A DNA stretch of 64,000 nucleotides from Glandiceps talaboti. Taxonomy: Eukaryota; Hemichordata; Enteropneusta; Spengelidae. Below the pieces are notes generated by a model that made no database searches, was not told the DNA's origin, and saw nothing but the letters and a program-made list of their open reading frames with translations. The position numbers were made by a program, and so were the translations under genes. The stretch lies in the NCBI RefSeq assembly GCF_964340395.1, contig NC_135551.1, forward strand, positions 30,889,955 through 30,953,954, in the 5' to 3' direction. Shown here one piece after another: positions 41,970-55,515 of the stretch (positions are counted from its first letter, which is position 1; every line of letters begins with the position of its first letter).

Positions 41970-42311
41970 AAGGCCAAAAATAGTGTTTCTGGTCAGGACA
42001 GTTTGTCTAAAATGGTGCGACGAAGCGTTTTTTTTTTTAAATTCTCAACAAACCTGTTACTCAGTCTGCTATTTGTGGCAGTTACTGTTCTTTTTGTTTA
42101 GAACTTTAGAGCATGTGTGTATGTAGGGAAGATATCATTTGCTTGTTCATGATTGGCTCTACAGTTGCCTTCACTGAAGTAGGGAGGGTTATTTTTGTGT
42201 TTTTCCGCAGATCAATATCTGTAGACTGCATGGGCTGGACAAACACAAAAAAGGACCGAAGCGAAGGTGCGCGCGCTGACCAGAAACAATTCTTTTCTTT
42301 TGATGACCTAA
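41970..42311. mobile_element. MITE, GGCCAAAA family, second copy (inverted)
   Basis: The left end AAGGCCAAAAATAGTG, TTTCTGGTCAGG, then AAAATGGTGCGACGA is the reverse complement of the right end of 32070-32431. The right end GCGCGCGCTGACCAGAAAC matches its left end inverted. The outer right terminus is decayed. Confidence 0.7.
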
Positions 42312-42366
42312 CATGGGTAACTACTGTATATGATGGTTGTTGGGATGTAATTATGTTGTGCTTATC

Positions 42367-45300
42367 CATAATACGACATCTGACTGTACAGTAAAATAGA
42401 GTTGTATAATATGACATCTGACTGTACAGTAAAATAGAGTTGTATAATATGACATCTGACTGTACAGTAAAATAGAGTTGTATAATATGACATCTGATAG
42501 TACAGTAAAATAGAGTTGTATAATATGACATCTGATAGTACAGTAAAATAGAGTTGTATAATATGACATCTGATAGTACAGTAAAATAGAGTTGTATAAT
42601 ATGACATCTGATAGTACAGTAAAATAGAGTTGTATAATATGACATCTGATAGTACAGTAAAATAGAGTTGTATAATATGACATCTGACAGTACAGTAAAA
42701 TAGAGTTGTATAATATGACATCTGACTGTACAGTAAAATAGAGTTGTATAATATGACATCTGACTGTACAGTAAAATAGAGTTGTATAATATGACATCTG
42801 ATAGTACAGTAAAATAGAGTTGTATAATATGACATCTGATAGTATAGTAAAATAGAGTTGTATAACATGACATCTGATAGTACAGTAAAATAGAGTTGTA
42901 TAATATGACACCTGACTGTACAGTAAAATAGAGTTGTATAACATGACATCTGATAGTACAGTAAAATAGAGTTGTATAATATGACATCTGATAGTACAGT
43001 AAAATAGAGTTGTATAATATGACATCTGACTGTACAGTAAAATAGAGTTGTATAATACGACATCTGACAGTACAGTAAAATAGAGTTGTATAACATGACA
43101 TCTGATAGTACAGTAAAATAGAGTTGTATAATACGGCATCTGACAGTGCAGTAAAATAGAGTTGTATAACATGACATCTGATAGTACAGTAAAATAGAGT
43201 TGTATAATATGACATCTGATAGTACAGTAAAATAGAGTTGTATAATACGACATCTGACAGTACAGTAAAATAGAGTTGTATAACATGACATCTGATAGTA
43301 CAGTAAAATAGAGTTGTATAATACGACATCTGACAGTACAGTAAAATAGAGTTGTATAACATGACATCTGATAGTACAGTAAAATAGAGTTGTATAACAT
43401 GACATCTGATAGTACAGTAAAATAGAGTTGTATAATATGACATCTGACTGTACAGTAAAATAGAGTTGTATAATATGACATCTGACTGTACAGTAAAATA
43501 GAGTTGTATAATATGACATCTGATAGTACAGTAAAATAGAGTTGTATAATATGACATCTGATAGTACAGTAAAATAGAGTTGTATAATATGACATCTGGT
43601 AGTACATTAAAATAGAGTTGTATAATATGACATCTGACAGTACAGTAAAATAGAGTTGTATAATATGACATCTGACTGTACAGTAAAATAGAGTTGTATA
43701 ATATGACATCTGACTGTACAGTAAAATAGAGTTGTATAATATGACATCTGACTGTACAGTGAAATAGAGTTGTATAATATGACATATGACTGTACAGTAA
43801 AATAGAGTTGTATAATATGACATCTGACAGTACAGTAAAATAGAGTTGTATAACATGACATCTGACTGTACAGTAAAATAGAGTTGTATAATACGACATC
43901 TGACAGTACAGTAAAATAGAGTTGTATAATATGACATCTGACAGTACAGTAAAATAGAGTTGTATAATATGACATCTGATAGTACAGTAAAATAGAGTTG
44001 TATAATATGACATCTGACTGTACAGTAAAATAGAGTTGTATAATATGACATCTGATAGTACAGTAAAATAGAGTTGTATAATATGACATCTGATAGTACA
44101 GTAAAATAGAGTTGTATAATATGACATCTGATAGTACAGTAAAATAGAGTTGTATAATATGACATCTGATAGTACAGTAAAATAGAGTTGTATAATATGA
44201 CATCTGATAGTACAGTAAAATAGAGTTGTATAATATGACATCTGATAGTACAGTAAAATAGAGTTGTATAATATGACATCTGATAGTACAGTAAAATAGA
44301 GTTGTATAATATGACATCTGATAGTACAGTAAAATAGAGTTGTATAATATGACATCTGATAGTACAGTAAAATAGAGTTGTATAATATGACATCTGATAG
44401 TACAGTAAAATAGAGTTGTATAATATGACATCTGATAGTACAGTAAAATAGAGTTGTATAATATGACATCTGACTGTACAGTAAAATAGAGTTGTATAAT
44501 ATGACATCTGATAGTACAGTAAATAGAGTTGTATAATACGACATCTGATAGTACAGTAAAATAGAGTTGTATAATACGACATCTGATAGTACAGTAAAAT
44601 AGAGTTGTATAATATGACATCTGACAGTACAGTAAAATAGAGTTGTATAATATGACATCTGACTGTACAGTAAAATAGAGTTGTATAATATGACATCTGA
44701 CAGTACAGTAAAATAGAGTTGTATAATATGACATCTGACTGTACAGTAAAATAGAGTTGTATAATATGACATCTGACTGTACAGTAAAATAGAGTTGTAT
44801 AACATGACATCTGACTGTACAGTAAAATAGAGTTGTATAATATGACATCTGACAGTACAGTAAAATAGAGTTGTATAATATGATATCTGATAGTACAGTG
44901 AAATAGAGTTGTATAACATGACATCTGATAGTACAGTAAAATAGAGTTGTATAACATGACATCTGACAGTACAGTGAAATAGAGTTGTATAATATGACAT
45001 CTGATAGTACAGTAAAATAGAGTTGTATAACATGACATCTGACTGTACAGTAAAATAGAGTTGTATAATATGACATCTGACAGTACAGTAAAATAGAGTT
45101 GTATAATATGACATCTGACTGTACAGTAAAATAGAGTTGTATAATATGACATCTGACTGTACAGTAAAATAGAGTTGTATAACATGACATCTGACTGTAC
45201 AGTAAAATAGAGTTGTATAATATGACATCTGACTGTACAGTAAAATAGAGTTGTATAATATGACATCTGACAGTACAGTAAAATAGAGTTGTATAATATG

Positions 45301-46666
45301 ACATCTGACTGTACAGTAAAATAGAGTTGTATAATATGACATCTGACTGTACAGTAAAATAGAGTTGTATAACATGACATCTGACTGTACAGTAAAATAG
45401 AGTTGTATAATATGACATCTGACAGTACAGTAAAATAGAGTTGTATAATATGATATCTGATAGTACAGTGAAATAGAGTTGTATAACATGACATCTGATA
45501 GTACAGTAAAATAGAGTTGTATAACATGACATCTGACAGTACAGTGAAATAGAGTTGTATAATATGACATCTGATAGTACAGTAAAATAGAGTTGTATAA
45601 CATGACATCTGACTGTACAGTAAAATAGAGTTGTATAATATGACATCTGACAGTACAGTAAAATAGAGTTGTATAATATGACATCTGACTGTACAGTAAA
45701 ATAGAGTTGTATAATATGACATCTGACTGTACAGTAAAATAGAGTTGTATAACATGACATCTGACTGTACAGTAAAATAGAGTTGTATAATATGACATCT
45801 GACTGTACAGTAAAATAGAGTTGTATAATATGACATCTGACAGTACAGTAAAATAGAGTTGTATAATATGACATCTGACTGTACAGTAAAATAGAGTTGT
45901 ATAATATGACATCTGACTGTACAGTAAAATAGAGTTGTATAACATGACATCTGACTGTACAGTAAAATAGAGTTGTATAATATGACATCTGACAGTACAG
46001 TAAAATAGAGTTGTATAATATGATATCTGATAGTACAGTGAAATAGAGTTGTATAACATGACATCTGATAGTACAGTAAAATAGAGTTGTATAACATGAC
46101 ATCTGACAGTACAGTGAAATAGAGTTGTATAATATGACATCTGATAGTACAGTAAAATAGAGTTGTATAACATGACATCTGACTGTACAGTAAAATAGAG
46201 TTGTATAATATGACATCTGACAGTACAGTAAAATAGAGTTGTATAACATGACATCTGATAGTACAGTGAAATAGAGTTGTATAATATGACATCTGACAGT
46301 ACAGTAAAATAGAGTTGTATAATACGACATCTGATAGTACAGTAAAATAGAGTTGTATAATATGACATCTGACTGTACAGTAAAATAGAGTTGTATAACA
46401 TGACATCTGATAGTACAGTAAAATAGAGTTGTATAATATGACATCTGACAGTACAGTAAAATAGAGTTGTATAATATGACATCTGACTGTACAGTAAAAT
46501 AGAGTTGTATAATATGACATCTGACAGTACAGTAAAATAGCTTTGTATAATATGACATCTGACTGTACAGTAAAATAGAGTTGTATAATATGACATCTGA
46601 CAGTACAGTAAAATAGCTTTGTATAATATGACATCTGACTGTACAGTGAAATAGAGTTGTATAATA
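42367..46666. repeat. 38-bp satellite, about 113 monomers
   Basis: The monomer is GACATCTGACTGTACAGTAA then AATAGAGTTGTATAATAT. Three main variants differ at the centre (CTGACTGTACAG, CTGATAGTACAG, CTGACAGTACAG) and two or three at the edge (AATATGAC, AACATGAC, AATACGAC). One unit near 44521 has lost one A. The array starts about 55 bases after a MITE. Very long minus-strand frames cross it because the monomer has no stop codon there; I do not treat them as genes. Confidence 0.96.
44640..46240. repeat. Higher-order repeat, 15 monomers (570 bp), about 2.8 copies
   Basis: The rare variant TGATATCTGATAGTACAGTG occurs at 44881, 45451 and 46021, exactly 570 bases (15 x 38) apart. Neighbouring variants keep the same order in each block, with sequence matching over the blocks by eye. 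Confidence 0.85.
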
Positions 46667-49600
46667 AGTCTTAAATCACGGAAGCAGAACAGAGTTACAT
46701 TGTATCTCCATCAGACGGTTTAGAACAGCCTTCGGAGTGTCCTACAGTCACTCTATTACGCAAAGAAACCTTTGTGAAATGTTAATTCATTTATCCTGTA
46801 TGGATTCCATCGACAGGTGGACATTGGCCATCTAATCTCCCACGTTATGCATCGGGGATACATTTCAAAAATACATCAGTTTGATTCTCTTCCCACTCTA
46901 TATCGCAGTATCCAAGCTGAATAATCGTCTTTTGAAAGTTAATCACGTATCCTAAGCAGTCTTAAAACACATTATACTAGTATGTTTACATGTAATACAG
47001 AAAATAACATACTGTTGAATATCATGTTCGCATAGTATTATCCATAATCTATCATACACGTGACACCTCACCTAGTTTAACACATCTAAGCTTTTCCAGT
47101 TGTGATACTTGAATCCTGAATTGAGCTTTGACCTTAAACGTGTGAAATGTCTGGAAAGTCCGAAAACTTTATAATGCCACTTCCCCCAATCTGTTTTTAT
47201 TAGAGACTGTATGGAGTTCCGTGAAGAGGGGCGCTGTGTATAATATTGTACAGTAGTCTGGGCTTATGTTGAAAAAACATACAGCTACAACATACAATAT
47301 ATACATAGAAGAAAAATAACTAACTATTAACTAATTATTGTTTACAAGAAAAACTAGACACATGCAAATATTTTCTGTATTCTCGTTTGAATTTGGACCT
47401 GTATTGAATATTTCTTATATCAAGTGGTATACTATTCCTCAGTTTTGAGCCTGCATTCAACACACTAGCAATTTCCGGTACAGAAGTGTACGAAGGTACA
47501 TGACTCACACCGCCTCCTCCCTCGTCCTTACTTGAAACATCCAGTTTATCGTTTGCTTTTCTTATAATGTATTTCGTAAAGAGAATGTAGATTAAACTAC
47601 AAACAAATTACATTTGTAACATAACAACATTGTCAGCCTTGTGAGTCGACAAGTGAGTCATGGCATGATTTTTCCGAAGTTGAGGACGAATTCCACTTTG
47701 ACGTCTTAATATAGACAATATACCCCTTTAAAGTTAAAGTTTGTTTTCGATGACAAACTGTGGATCTGCACATCTTACCTCTTTAAATAACTCATAATGT
47801 TCAGACGTGCTGAACGTATTCAGAAGAGACATTAACAAACACAGGAAGCTTGTTTAAACTATTATCTCAAATTCTCTATTCATTACTGAACGCTCGTAAA
47901 TGTCTTCTTGTATGTTAGTAATCGCGTAACTTCTCTTCCTGTCACGTGATTTCACCTAGTTAATTAAAGAGCTTGCAATGTACCAGAATGTATGGTATTT
48001 TATTTTGAAAAACTTGTCATCAGCCTGCAAAAAGGTCAGTACCTAATAAATGTACTACCGGTACTGAATGTATTGGTACCCGTATGTTGAATGTATTGGT
48101 ACCCGTGTATTGAATTTTTATAGTCTTATTCTGTGCAAGAGTGTAGATGAGAATCTATTGAGTACATGACTGAAATCAGTATAGTCTACGAAAGCTGTCT
48201 TCTAAACTATGTTGTTGCAAAGTCACTTTAATATGCAAATATCAATCTAATATGCAAATATCAATCTAATATGCATGTTCCTCTTAAACTTAAACCCAAG
48301 AGAATGGAAAATAGTGTAGGGGTGCAATAAAGTTCTTTTTTTAACCATTACCATAAAAAGTGCATCATGAAATAAAGGAAGAAAGCACCAATCAAGCTTA
48401 CCTTAACAATAGTAATGATCAGTAAGTGATCCGTGGCATTTTCTTAAAGCTGGGTATTAAATTAAACTGGAATAAAAGATTAAGGGATTTTGGTAATCCT
48501 TTAAATTGCCCCCTGGAAATCGATTTCCACACTTACATTTGACCACAATCATGAGAGTCGTTAGATCAGTGATAAGAACGAAACCTTCATTAGCAAGTAC
48601 GTTATAAAATGTTGATAAAGTACTCCGTGAAATTAAGTTGGCGAGTAAATTGATGGGTATACATGTACTGTTATCGACAATCAAACTCGAAATCGGTCCA
48701 GTGAGCCAACGTATCTCAATACAGATTACATCGAACAGCCAATCTCACTTTAATGTCAATGTAGGTAGCTGTAAACCAGCATCTTGGTATGGATCCTCTA
48801 TGGACGTTTTCAATACTTACAGTTCTCATAAAGTCAGAAGTAAAACTATTTAGCAGTATCATGTCAAAACGTTCCTCTGGATACTTGTAAATTTACAACA
48901 CATCAGATCATATAGAGTCACCACTCTATATGCTTTCTATTATTTGCACACATTTACACAGACAGAGTTGGCATACATTCAGTTGTGTTTTTTTAATTTC
49001 AATCAACCAGGGCTGATTAAATGACTTAAGTTTGTTTTCTCTCTCTTTCCACAAATATTGACGTACCATTAATTCTAAATATCATTTAAACGTTTATTGA
49101 GGAACCTTGTAACTATGAACAATGAACATTGTCTGTGCTAGCCTATATATCAGACGTTAAACAGTTGACATGTTGAATATTCACAGACGTATGCTAAGAG
49201 AAAAACTTCCACTGAGACATTAATTCCACAAACCTTGCGTGACAATGGCATAACCATTTCAATATATTTATTTGATGCATTTTAGGTAGTGTGACACACA
49301 GAGTAGAAATGATTATAAATTCAGTTTTGAAATATAACGGTTGAATACTTGTGTAACACGATTTCATATACACTGTAAGGCTGTTCAATTGTTAACATAC
49401 CTAGCCAATTTTATTTCTTACAGTGAAGTAGTCAATTTTAATGCTCTCGGAATTTTGTTTTTCAGTTTATCCATTTAATTATTAATTCTACTAGTATGTC
49501 TCTGTGAAAGCATATACTGTAACAGCAATAAGGGTTGTTCAAAACGTATGGCAAATCATTATTGCCAAGACAATGTGTCATATTCAATGTAGGTTTTTTT

Positions 49601-49742
49601 ATACATAGTGCCGGGTTGTTCTGGATATCGTGTATGGATTATGTGCTTATTACAGCCTAGATCTTGTTATGAAGAATATATACGTTAATGGAACTCTGAT
49701 ATTAAAAAAAGTAGAAACAAAAGAAATAGGCAAATGGCGCGC
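46667..49742. other. Intergenic, no gene seen
   Basis: Contains a short 19-bp repeat of octamer motifs at 48231-48277. Overlapping ORFs at 48457-48853 on both strands match nothing I recognise. Confidence 0.5.
48231..48277. repeat. 19-bp repeat with ATGCAAAT octamers
   Basis: ATGCAAATATCAATCTAAT is repeated with octamers at 48233-48240 and 48252-48259 and a third, broken copy at 48271. Confidence 0.75.
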
Positions 49743-50215
49743 CAAGACAGGGCTGTACTGTAAGTCTTGAAGCAAGACAAGGCTGTACTGAAAGTCTTAA
49801 ATCTAGACAGGGCTGTACTGAAAGTCTTAAACCAAGACATGGCTGTAGTGAAAGTCTTAAACCAAGACAGGGCTGCACTGAAAGTCTTAAACCAAGACAG
49901 GGCTGTAGTGAAAGTCTTAAACCAAGACAGGGTTGTAGTGAAAGTCTTAAACCAAGACAGGGCTGCAGTGAAAGTCTTAAGACAAGACAAGACAGGGCTG
50001 TACTGAAAGTCTTAAACCAAGACAGGGCTGTAGTAAAAGTCTTTAGACAAGACAAGACAGGGCTGTACTGAAAGTCTTAAACCAAGACAGGGCTGTACTG
50101 AAAGTCTTAAGACAAGACAAGACAGGGCTGTAGTGAAAGTCTTAAATCTAGACAGGGCTGTACTGAAAGTCTTAAACCAAGACAGGGCTGTACTGAAAGT
50201 CTTAAGACAAGCCTG
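49743..50215. repeat. 30-bp minisatellite
   Basis: About 15 units of ACAGGGCTGTACTGAAAGTC then TTAAACCAAG, with GACAAGACAAGACAGG inserts spaced through the right half. The 30-base period is a multiple of three, which explains the open frames on both strands. Confidence 0.92.
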
Positions 50216-52041
50216 TCAAATGACATCGAAGTTGAAGATTTTGAAAAAAGGTTATTCCCATAAGATTTAGATTTTCAATACCGTTAATACTTGGACCGAG
50301 GCATTTTATGTCCTCACGTTTTTATAGTTAAATTGACCATCGACGGACATTAATGGTGGACTATATGTATACAAGGTCGTTTGTGTGATGAATAGCTATA
50401 GCATAAAACTTACCTTTCATCTTAACAAATAAACAAGATCTTTTGACAATTGTTAAATGGAAAGGCGCCAAAGCAAAGACAGACAAGTGTCTTTTCGTAA
50501 ATGAAGTTGTAACACCATGCTGGCTTTCATTGTCTATTTTGTGATAGTTTTCGTCCTTACTGTTTTGCAATTATCGTAATGAACTGTAATATTCACATGT
50601 TGAGTATTACCGAGGGTCATTAAGAGATCCAAATTTGTAAAACAGTGCGATTACAATGACACTCGCCTTTGTGAAGGTTGACCATTTTGACATCGAAATT
50701 CACATTTCGGGAAGTAATCATAGAACACCGGATATGAACAGGAGTTGATTTCATTTAGCTGCAGTGTTTGGTTGTCTTAGATTTACCTGACATTGCAGGT
50801 TTGTAAGTCATTGCATCACGCATAATGTATACAAAACTACATGTAGTTGGTTTTGATGCAACAGGTCAAAAACCTAGCTACAGTAAAAAAAACACAAACA
50901 GGTGAAAATGTACAACATGGACATGAAGACATGCGTACAAGATCTCTAAAACAACTGTGAAAGTGAATACTAAAACTTTACAAACACCCACTGGTTCTGT
51001 TATTACCAACAATTACACTTTAACTTTTAGTCAATAGGTTTCATAGTTATCTGTCAATCTGTTTTCTTTCTTCTTTAAATTTTTAAAACTTTAGTCGCAG
51101 GTTTCTAACTTTAGCTTTTGATCGAATGTCTAATACTGCTGAAGCATTTGTATAGAACTTTATTTACTGACGACATCAATTTACATTGTGTATCCCATTC
51201 CAGTCTTCGCCGCTTTTACAATTTCAAATTGCACTTTAACATTAGCCTATAAACCAACATGTCTTAGTATGTCATCAGGAACGTGTTAGGTCTTTATACT
51301 TACTTTGTAGCACCTTCAACACATATGTCCAGAGAATAATAAAATCAAATGTTCAACATCAACATATCAGACATTGAGTAGGAACAGTTTTTAAGATATT
51401 TCAATTCGGCATTGAATTCAGAATTATTAAATGGATTATCTCAGAAATAGTTAAATAGGATAATTTCAGAAATAATTAAATTGATAATCCCACAAGTACT
51501 TATAGTTAGTCTGAGTATCCTGTACCTACTCAGCTCACATCAATTACAGTTCAGACTCACTCACTGAGTTAAACATTAATGAAGCTTAGAGCTAGACATT
51601 TATTACTTCGATGTAAGGAGACAGTAAGACGGAAGAACATATGAATAAAAATGACTCATTAATTCTTAGTCCTTGCACTGTAGGCGACATCGGATCTTAC
51701 TCTCCCTATAAGCCATTGTTACTGATATCGCAAAGCCTCCAGCCTGGATTGTTTCAAAACAAAACTGAAGATTTATTTGTTCACCAAAGCATATGGTGTG
51801 CTTTTGCTATTCAGCGCTACTGAACAGAAAATTGCTCTGGAAATTGTACGTACAATAACAAATATTTTACAGATTTATCAGTCTTTTGCAATGTATTGAG
51901 TTACAAACAAGAGTTTGGCATATGTCGTTTCATATGATTTTTCAAGTAGAACGTCATGATAAAATTGTTTTTATAAATTAAAAATCCAAAATGCCTTTAT
52001 TTACCTCTATTTCCATCGTTTTTGTGTCGTGTGTTTTTGTT
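50216..52041. other. Intergenic, no gene seen
   Basis: AT-rich; no arrays or recognised domains. Confidence 0.5.
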
Positions 52042-52088
52042 CCGAGTGATCGCCGCCTTCCCAACGTGGGACGGCAGCGATCACTCGG
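52042..52088. repeat. Strong GC-rich hairpin
   Basis: CCGAGTGATCGCCGCC (52042-52057) pairs with GGCAGCGATCACTCGG (52073-52088), 15 of 16 positions, around a loop that contains CCCAACGTGGG. Confidence 0.85.
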
Positions 52089-55000
52089 AGGCATCTAGCC
52101 GCTTTTACCACATCAGATTTTAATCAGATAGGAGTTTCACGTTCCTTCCCTGCACGCGCCGCGCCATGACTACTTATTCACGTTCAGGGCCGTCAAAGTC
52201 TATCCAAGATCAATGAAAATTTTGTTAGAGTAATTTTGCATGTGGTGTGCCTATAAAGGTGGAGTCAAATATAAACAGACTAAATTCTTTTCAGACTGGA
52301 CAATACAACCACTATTTATACTAAACATAGCATGAAAATGTTGCGATAGCTCTCTTTAAATAGTAAATTATGCTGGAATATTGTAAACTTTGGTATATTC
52401 ATCCACGTTACAGGGCCATCAAGAGGGGGGACATGTGGCAAATATGTCATAGCTTGTTAACCAATCAAATCGGGCATATCATGGACAATTTACAGAATTT
52501 GCTCCAAGTCATCTAAATCATCTAAATCTCTGAATCATTCCCCATCTCAGTTTGTAGGCAAACTGTGAAACAATCATAACATGCCATGAGTATTCAATAC
52601 GAGCCGAACAAGACAGATGTGTTGGTTAGCGGTTACTGTGGCTAAAATAAAGTGACGCCATTTTAGACTTTATTTAGGCGGCACAACATTACGAGCTCAA
52701 ATAAGTACACTTGTAACAACACGATATGAATACTAGAAACTATCACCTCTACTTGAAGTTTCTGATCGCAATACATTCATTCATTCATGCATCATTGAAA
52801 TAAAATAATCATTTATCATGTGTTAGTTTTGTCTTCAGTTTGCAAAACAAGTGTTTCAAATCCTGTGAGTATTTATATGTTGTAAGAACATCCTCTGAAT
52901 CAGATATCGAAATCGATGTATAACCTTAGCCGTAGCGTTTGTTTTGTCAGGAGACGGTAGAATTTCCTTCTGTTGTTGAATGATTAATGACGTTGCCTTG
53001 GCAACATGAAATGATACACGGTGCATATGAATATAGTGTCACATTGTGTTATATCTTTAAATTTGCAGTTATCTTATCTTAGAATCTAAAAGTGATCTGT
53101 TGAACTCCTCTAATCATATCTACAATGATAAGACATTTCTGATTTCTATGATAGGCAAATACCATTTATATATTGTGTGTTACATTTGTACACTTTAGAT
53201 CCAAACACAAACTTGAAAATTGTTACCTGAAAAATTCTTCGACTGCGTACTTCTGCGTGTTTGAATCAAAAGTTTAATGCAACACATTGAATTCCCAACA
53301 CAGATGAATTATTACTAGTAGTGCATTGAGAAGTAGTGTATTACTCAAACAAAATATTACGGCAAGGCATCACATAGGTGGGTTCGATCATAGGGGTGAC
53401 GTCACATGATCAGGGTAGTATAGAAGACTAAATTAAATGTCTTTGGTTTTGTCTCAGACTCCCCCCCCCCCTCTCTTCAAGAAATACATGTAGGATGAAA
53501 ACCTACCGTGGTCGACACTAAATAATAACATGTTTTATCCACAAGCGATTTTTAACAAATTCTCTCTCATCTCACGGCGTTTGATGGTTAAAAGTCCAAT
53601 GGAACAAAATTTCATCCTACAAATAACGAAATGTGTGTATGTATTTATTGGGTTGTTTGTTTGTTTGTGTTCACTTTTAACAATTCAACTTTATAGAGTC
53701 AATGTTCAACAACTCAATATTTGTACAGATCGATGTCATTGCAGCTGGAAGGCGGCCAACGGCTGCTTGTATATCCGACCACTTCTGCATTAAGGTCCAT
53801 TATCCCTAATAATTGAAACCACACAAAATTCAACACTATTAGGGTTTGTTGATTCAAGAGATATACAAAGTCTTAACGAGCCTTTATTTTGGATTAGTGA
53901 TATCTCGTGGATGTATCTATTCATCATTACTGTTAAAGACTGGTTAGTACATATATATGTGAGAACCTGAAACGAACGATCAATAGAAATAAGATCAAGT
54001 TATATCTAAGATAAAAACTAATTAAAAAGTTTGCAAGTTAACTGAGGTGAATGAATGACTTGATAAGCGAAGTCAACGTACAAGTCTAGTTTAGTTGCTA
54101 CACCCTCGGGCAGTTCTGCTAACTTTAAAAGTGACCACAAGTCGCACAGCATCAAATACGTTATCGAAGTCTTGTGCACCATGCACCAGTGGTACTGTCA
54201 TCTACGGTTTTGTTCGACAATCTTCCGAGCGCAGATCGGAGGTTTTGTTTTACAAGACTACTTGTAAGTAAACATTCAGTCAGAACCTAACATTGATATA
54301 AATCAGAAAGTCTAATATTCAAATTTATGACGAATCAAGACACCAATCTGTTCTTTCTCAGGAAATTAGTCAAGATGTAACCAGTGTAAGCGAAGAGTAC
54401 ATGATGTACTGAGACATTTTTATCATGAAATTAAATAAAACAAAAGTCGTTTCGACATTATTCGATTTGTTATAATGAAACCAAAGATATTTGCTGTAAC
54501 CTTAATGTTTCCATGTACACGTCTTACTTTGAATGTCTGTGTCACGGCCAAATAGTTGCATATTACTATTTCGGCAATTTCGTCCTCTTACCTAAAAATA
54601 GATTAAATTCACTTCTCAAATATAGCTACTAGACAAATAGTTTCGACCCTGTCTTTTATCGGTCGAATAACGAGTGAACTATAGGCATTGACATATTGTG
54701 ATCAGTTGAGTGTAAAGTGTCAAAGAATAGAGACCGATGACGTCATCCTTTACCTACATCATATCACATAGAAGATATATTATGACATCATTGTTTAATA
54801 ATAGAAATATAAACACTTCTTAAAGTAAGAGTTTGGTTGTTAATAAAAGCCAGAAAGGATTTAGAAGGAGAAAAGAGTCCATTCCTGTGGTAACTGGCGA
54901 ACCATAAATCTACGACCGTTGAACTATTCCCTGTGTGCTCGTGTGATCCGAGTGGAACTTGGTGTAGCGTATAGCTAACTGAACATTCCCCATCATGTAT

Positions 55001-55160
55001 AACGTTTATTGAGAAGTTCACCAAACTTGACAGATTTAATCAAAGACATTGTACAGATATAGAAATATTACTCATTAACTACGTAGTGTTCACTTCATCA
55101 TTCCATCGCATCTTTGTTGTAATATAAATGTCTATTGGAGATTCTTCTCATTGGGAAGCT
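52089..55160. other. Intergenic, no gene seen
   Basis: Contains a perfect RFX X-box GTTGCCTTGGCAAC (52992-53005) and a CRE TGACGTCA (53397-53404). ORFs at 53530-53793 (+) and 54788-55024 (-) are unrecognised and lack exon context. Confidence 0.5.
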
Positions 55161-55515
55161 GGACAAACCACAGTGATGGGTTTGTATGGGTATATTGTTC
55201 ATTCTAAAGGTGGACACACCACAGTGATGGGTTTGGACACACCACAGTGATGGGTTTGTATGGGTATATTGTTCATTCTAAAGGTGGACACACCACAGTG
55301 ATGGGTTTGTATGGGTATATTGTTCATTCTAAAGGTGGACACACCACAGTGATGGGTTTGGACACACCACAGTGATGGGTTTGTATGGGTATATTGTTCA
55401 TTCTAAAGGTAGACACACCACAGTGATGGGTTTGCATGGGGTATATTGTTCATTCTAAAGCTGGATACACCACAGTGATGGGTTTGTATGGTGCATATTG
55501 TTCATTCTAAAGTGC
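55161..55515. repeat. Composite minisatellite, 51 bp with 23-bp sub-unit
   Basis: GGACACACCACAGTGATGGG then TTTGTATGGGTATATTGTTC and ATTCTAAAGGT. The first 23 bases are sometimes doubled. Confidence 0.88.

Noticed and set aside
42106-46634. Minus-strand ORFs of up to 1,496 codons
   Set aside because: They are frames through the 38-bp satellite, which has no stop codon on that strand. There is no domain or codon bias, and the frame continues into a MITE.
42367-46666. CRISPR-like array
   Set aside because: The units are directly adjacent with no unique spacers, and the host DNA is animal nuclear.
48457-48853. Overlapping ORFs on both strands
   Set aside because: Neither matches a known family, and open frames on both strands suggest chance.
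54788-55024. Minus-strand ORF of 78 residues
   Set aside because: It has no recognised family, no splice context and lies in gene-free DNA.
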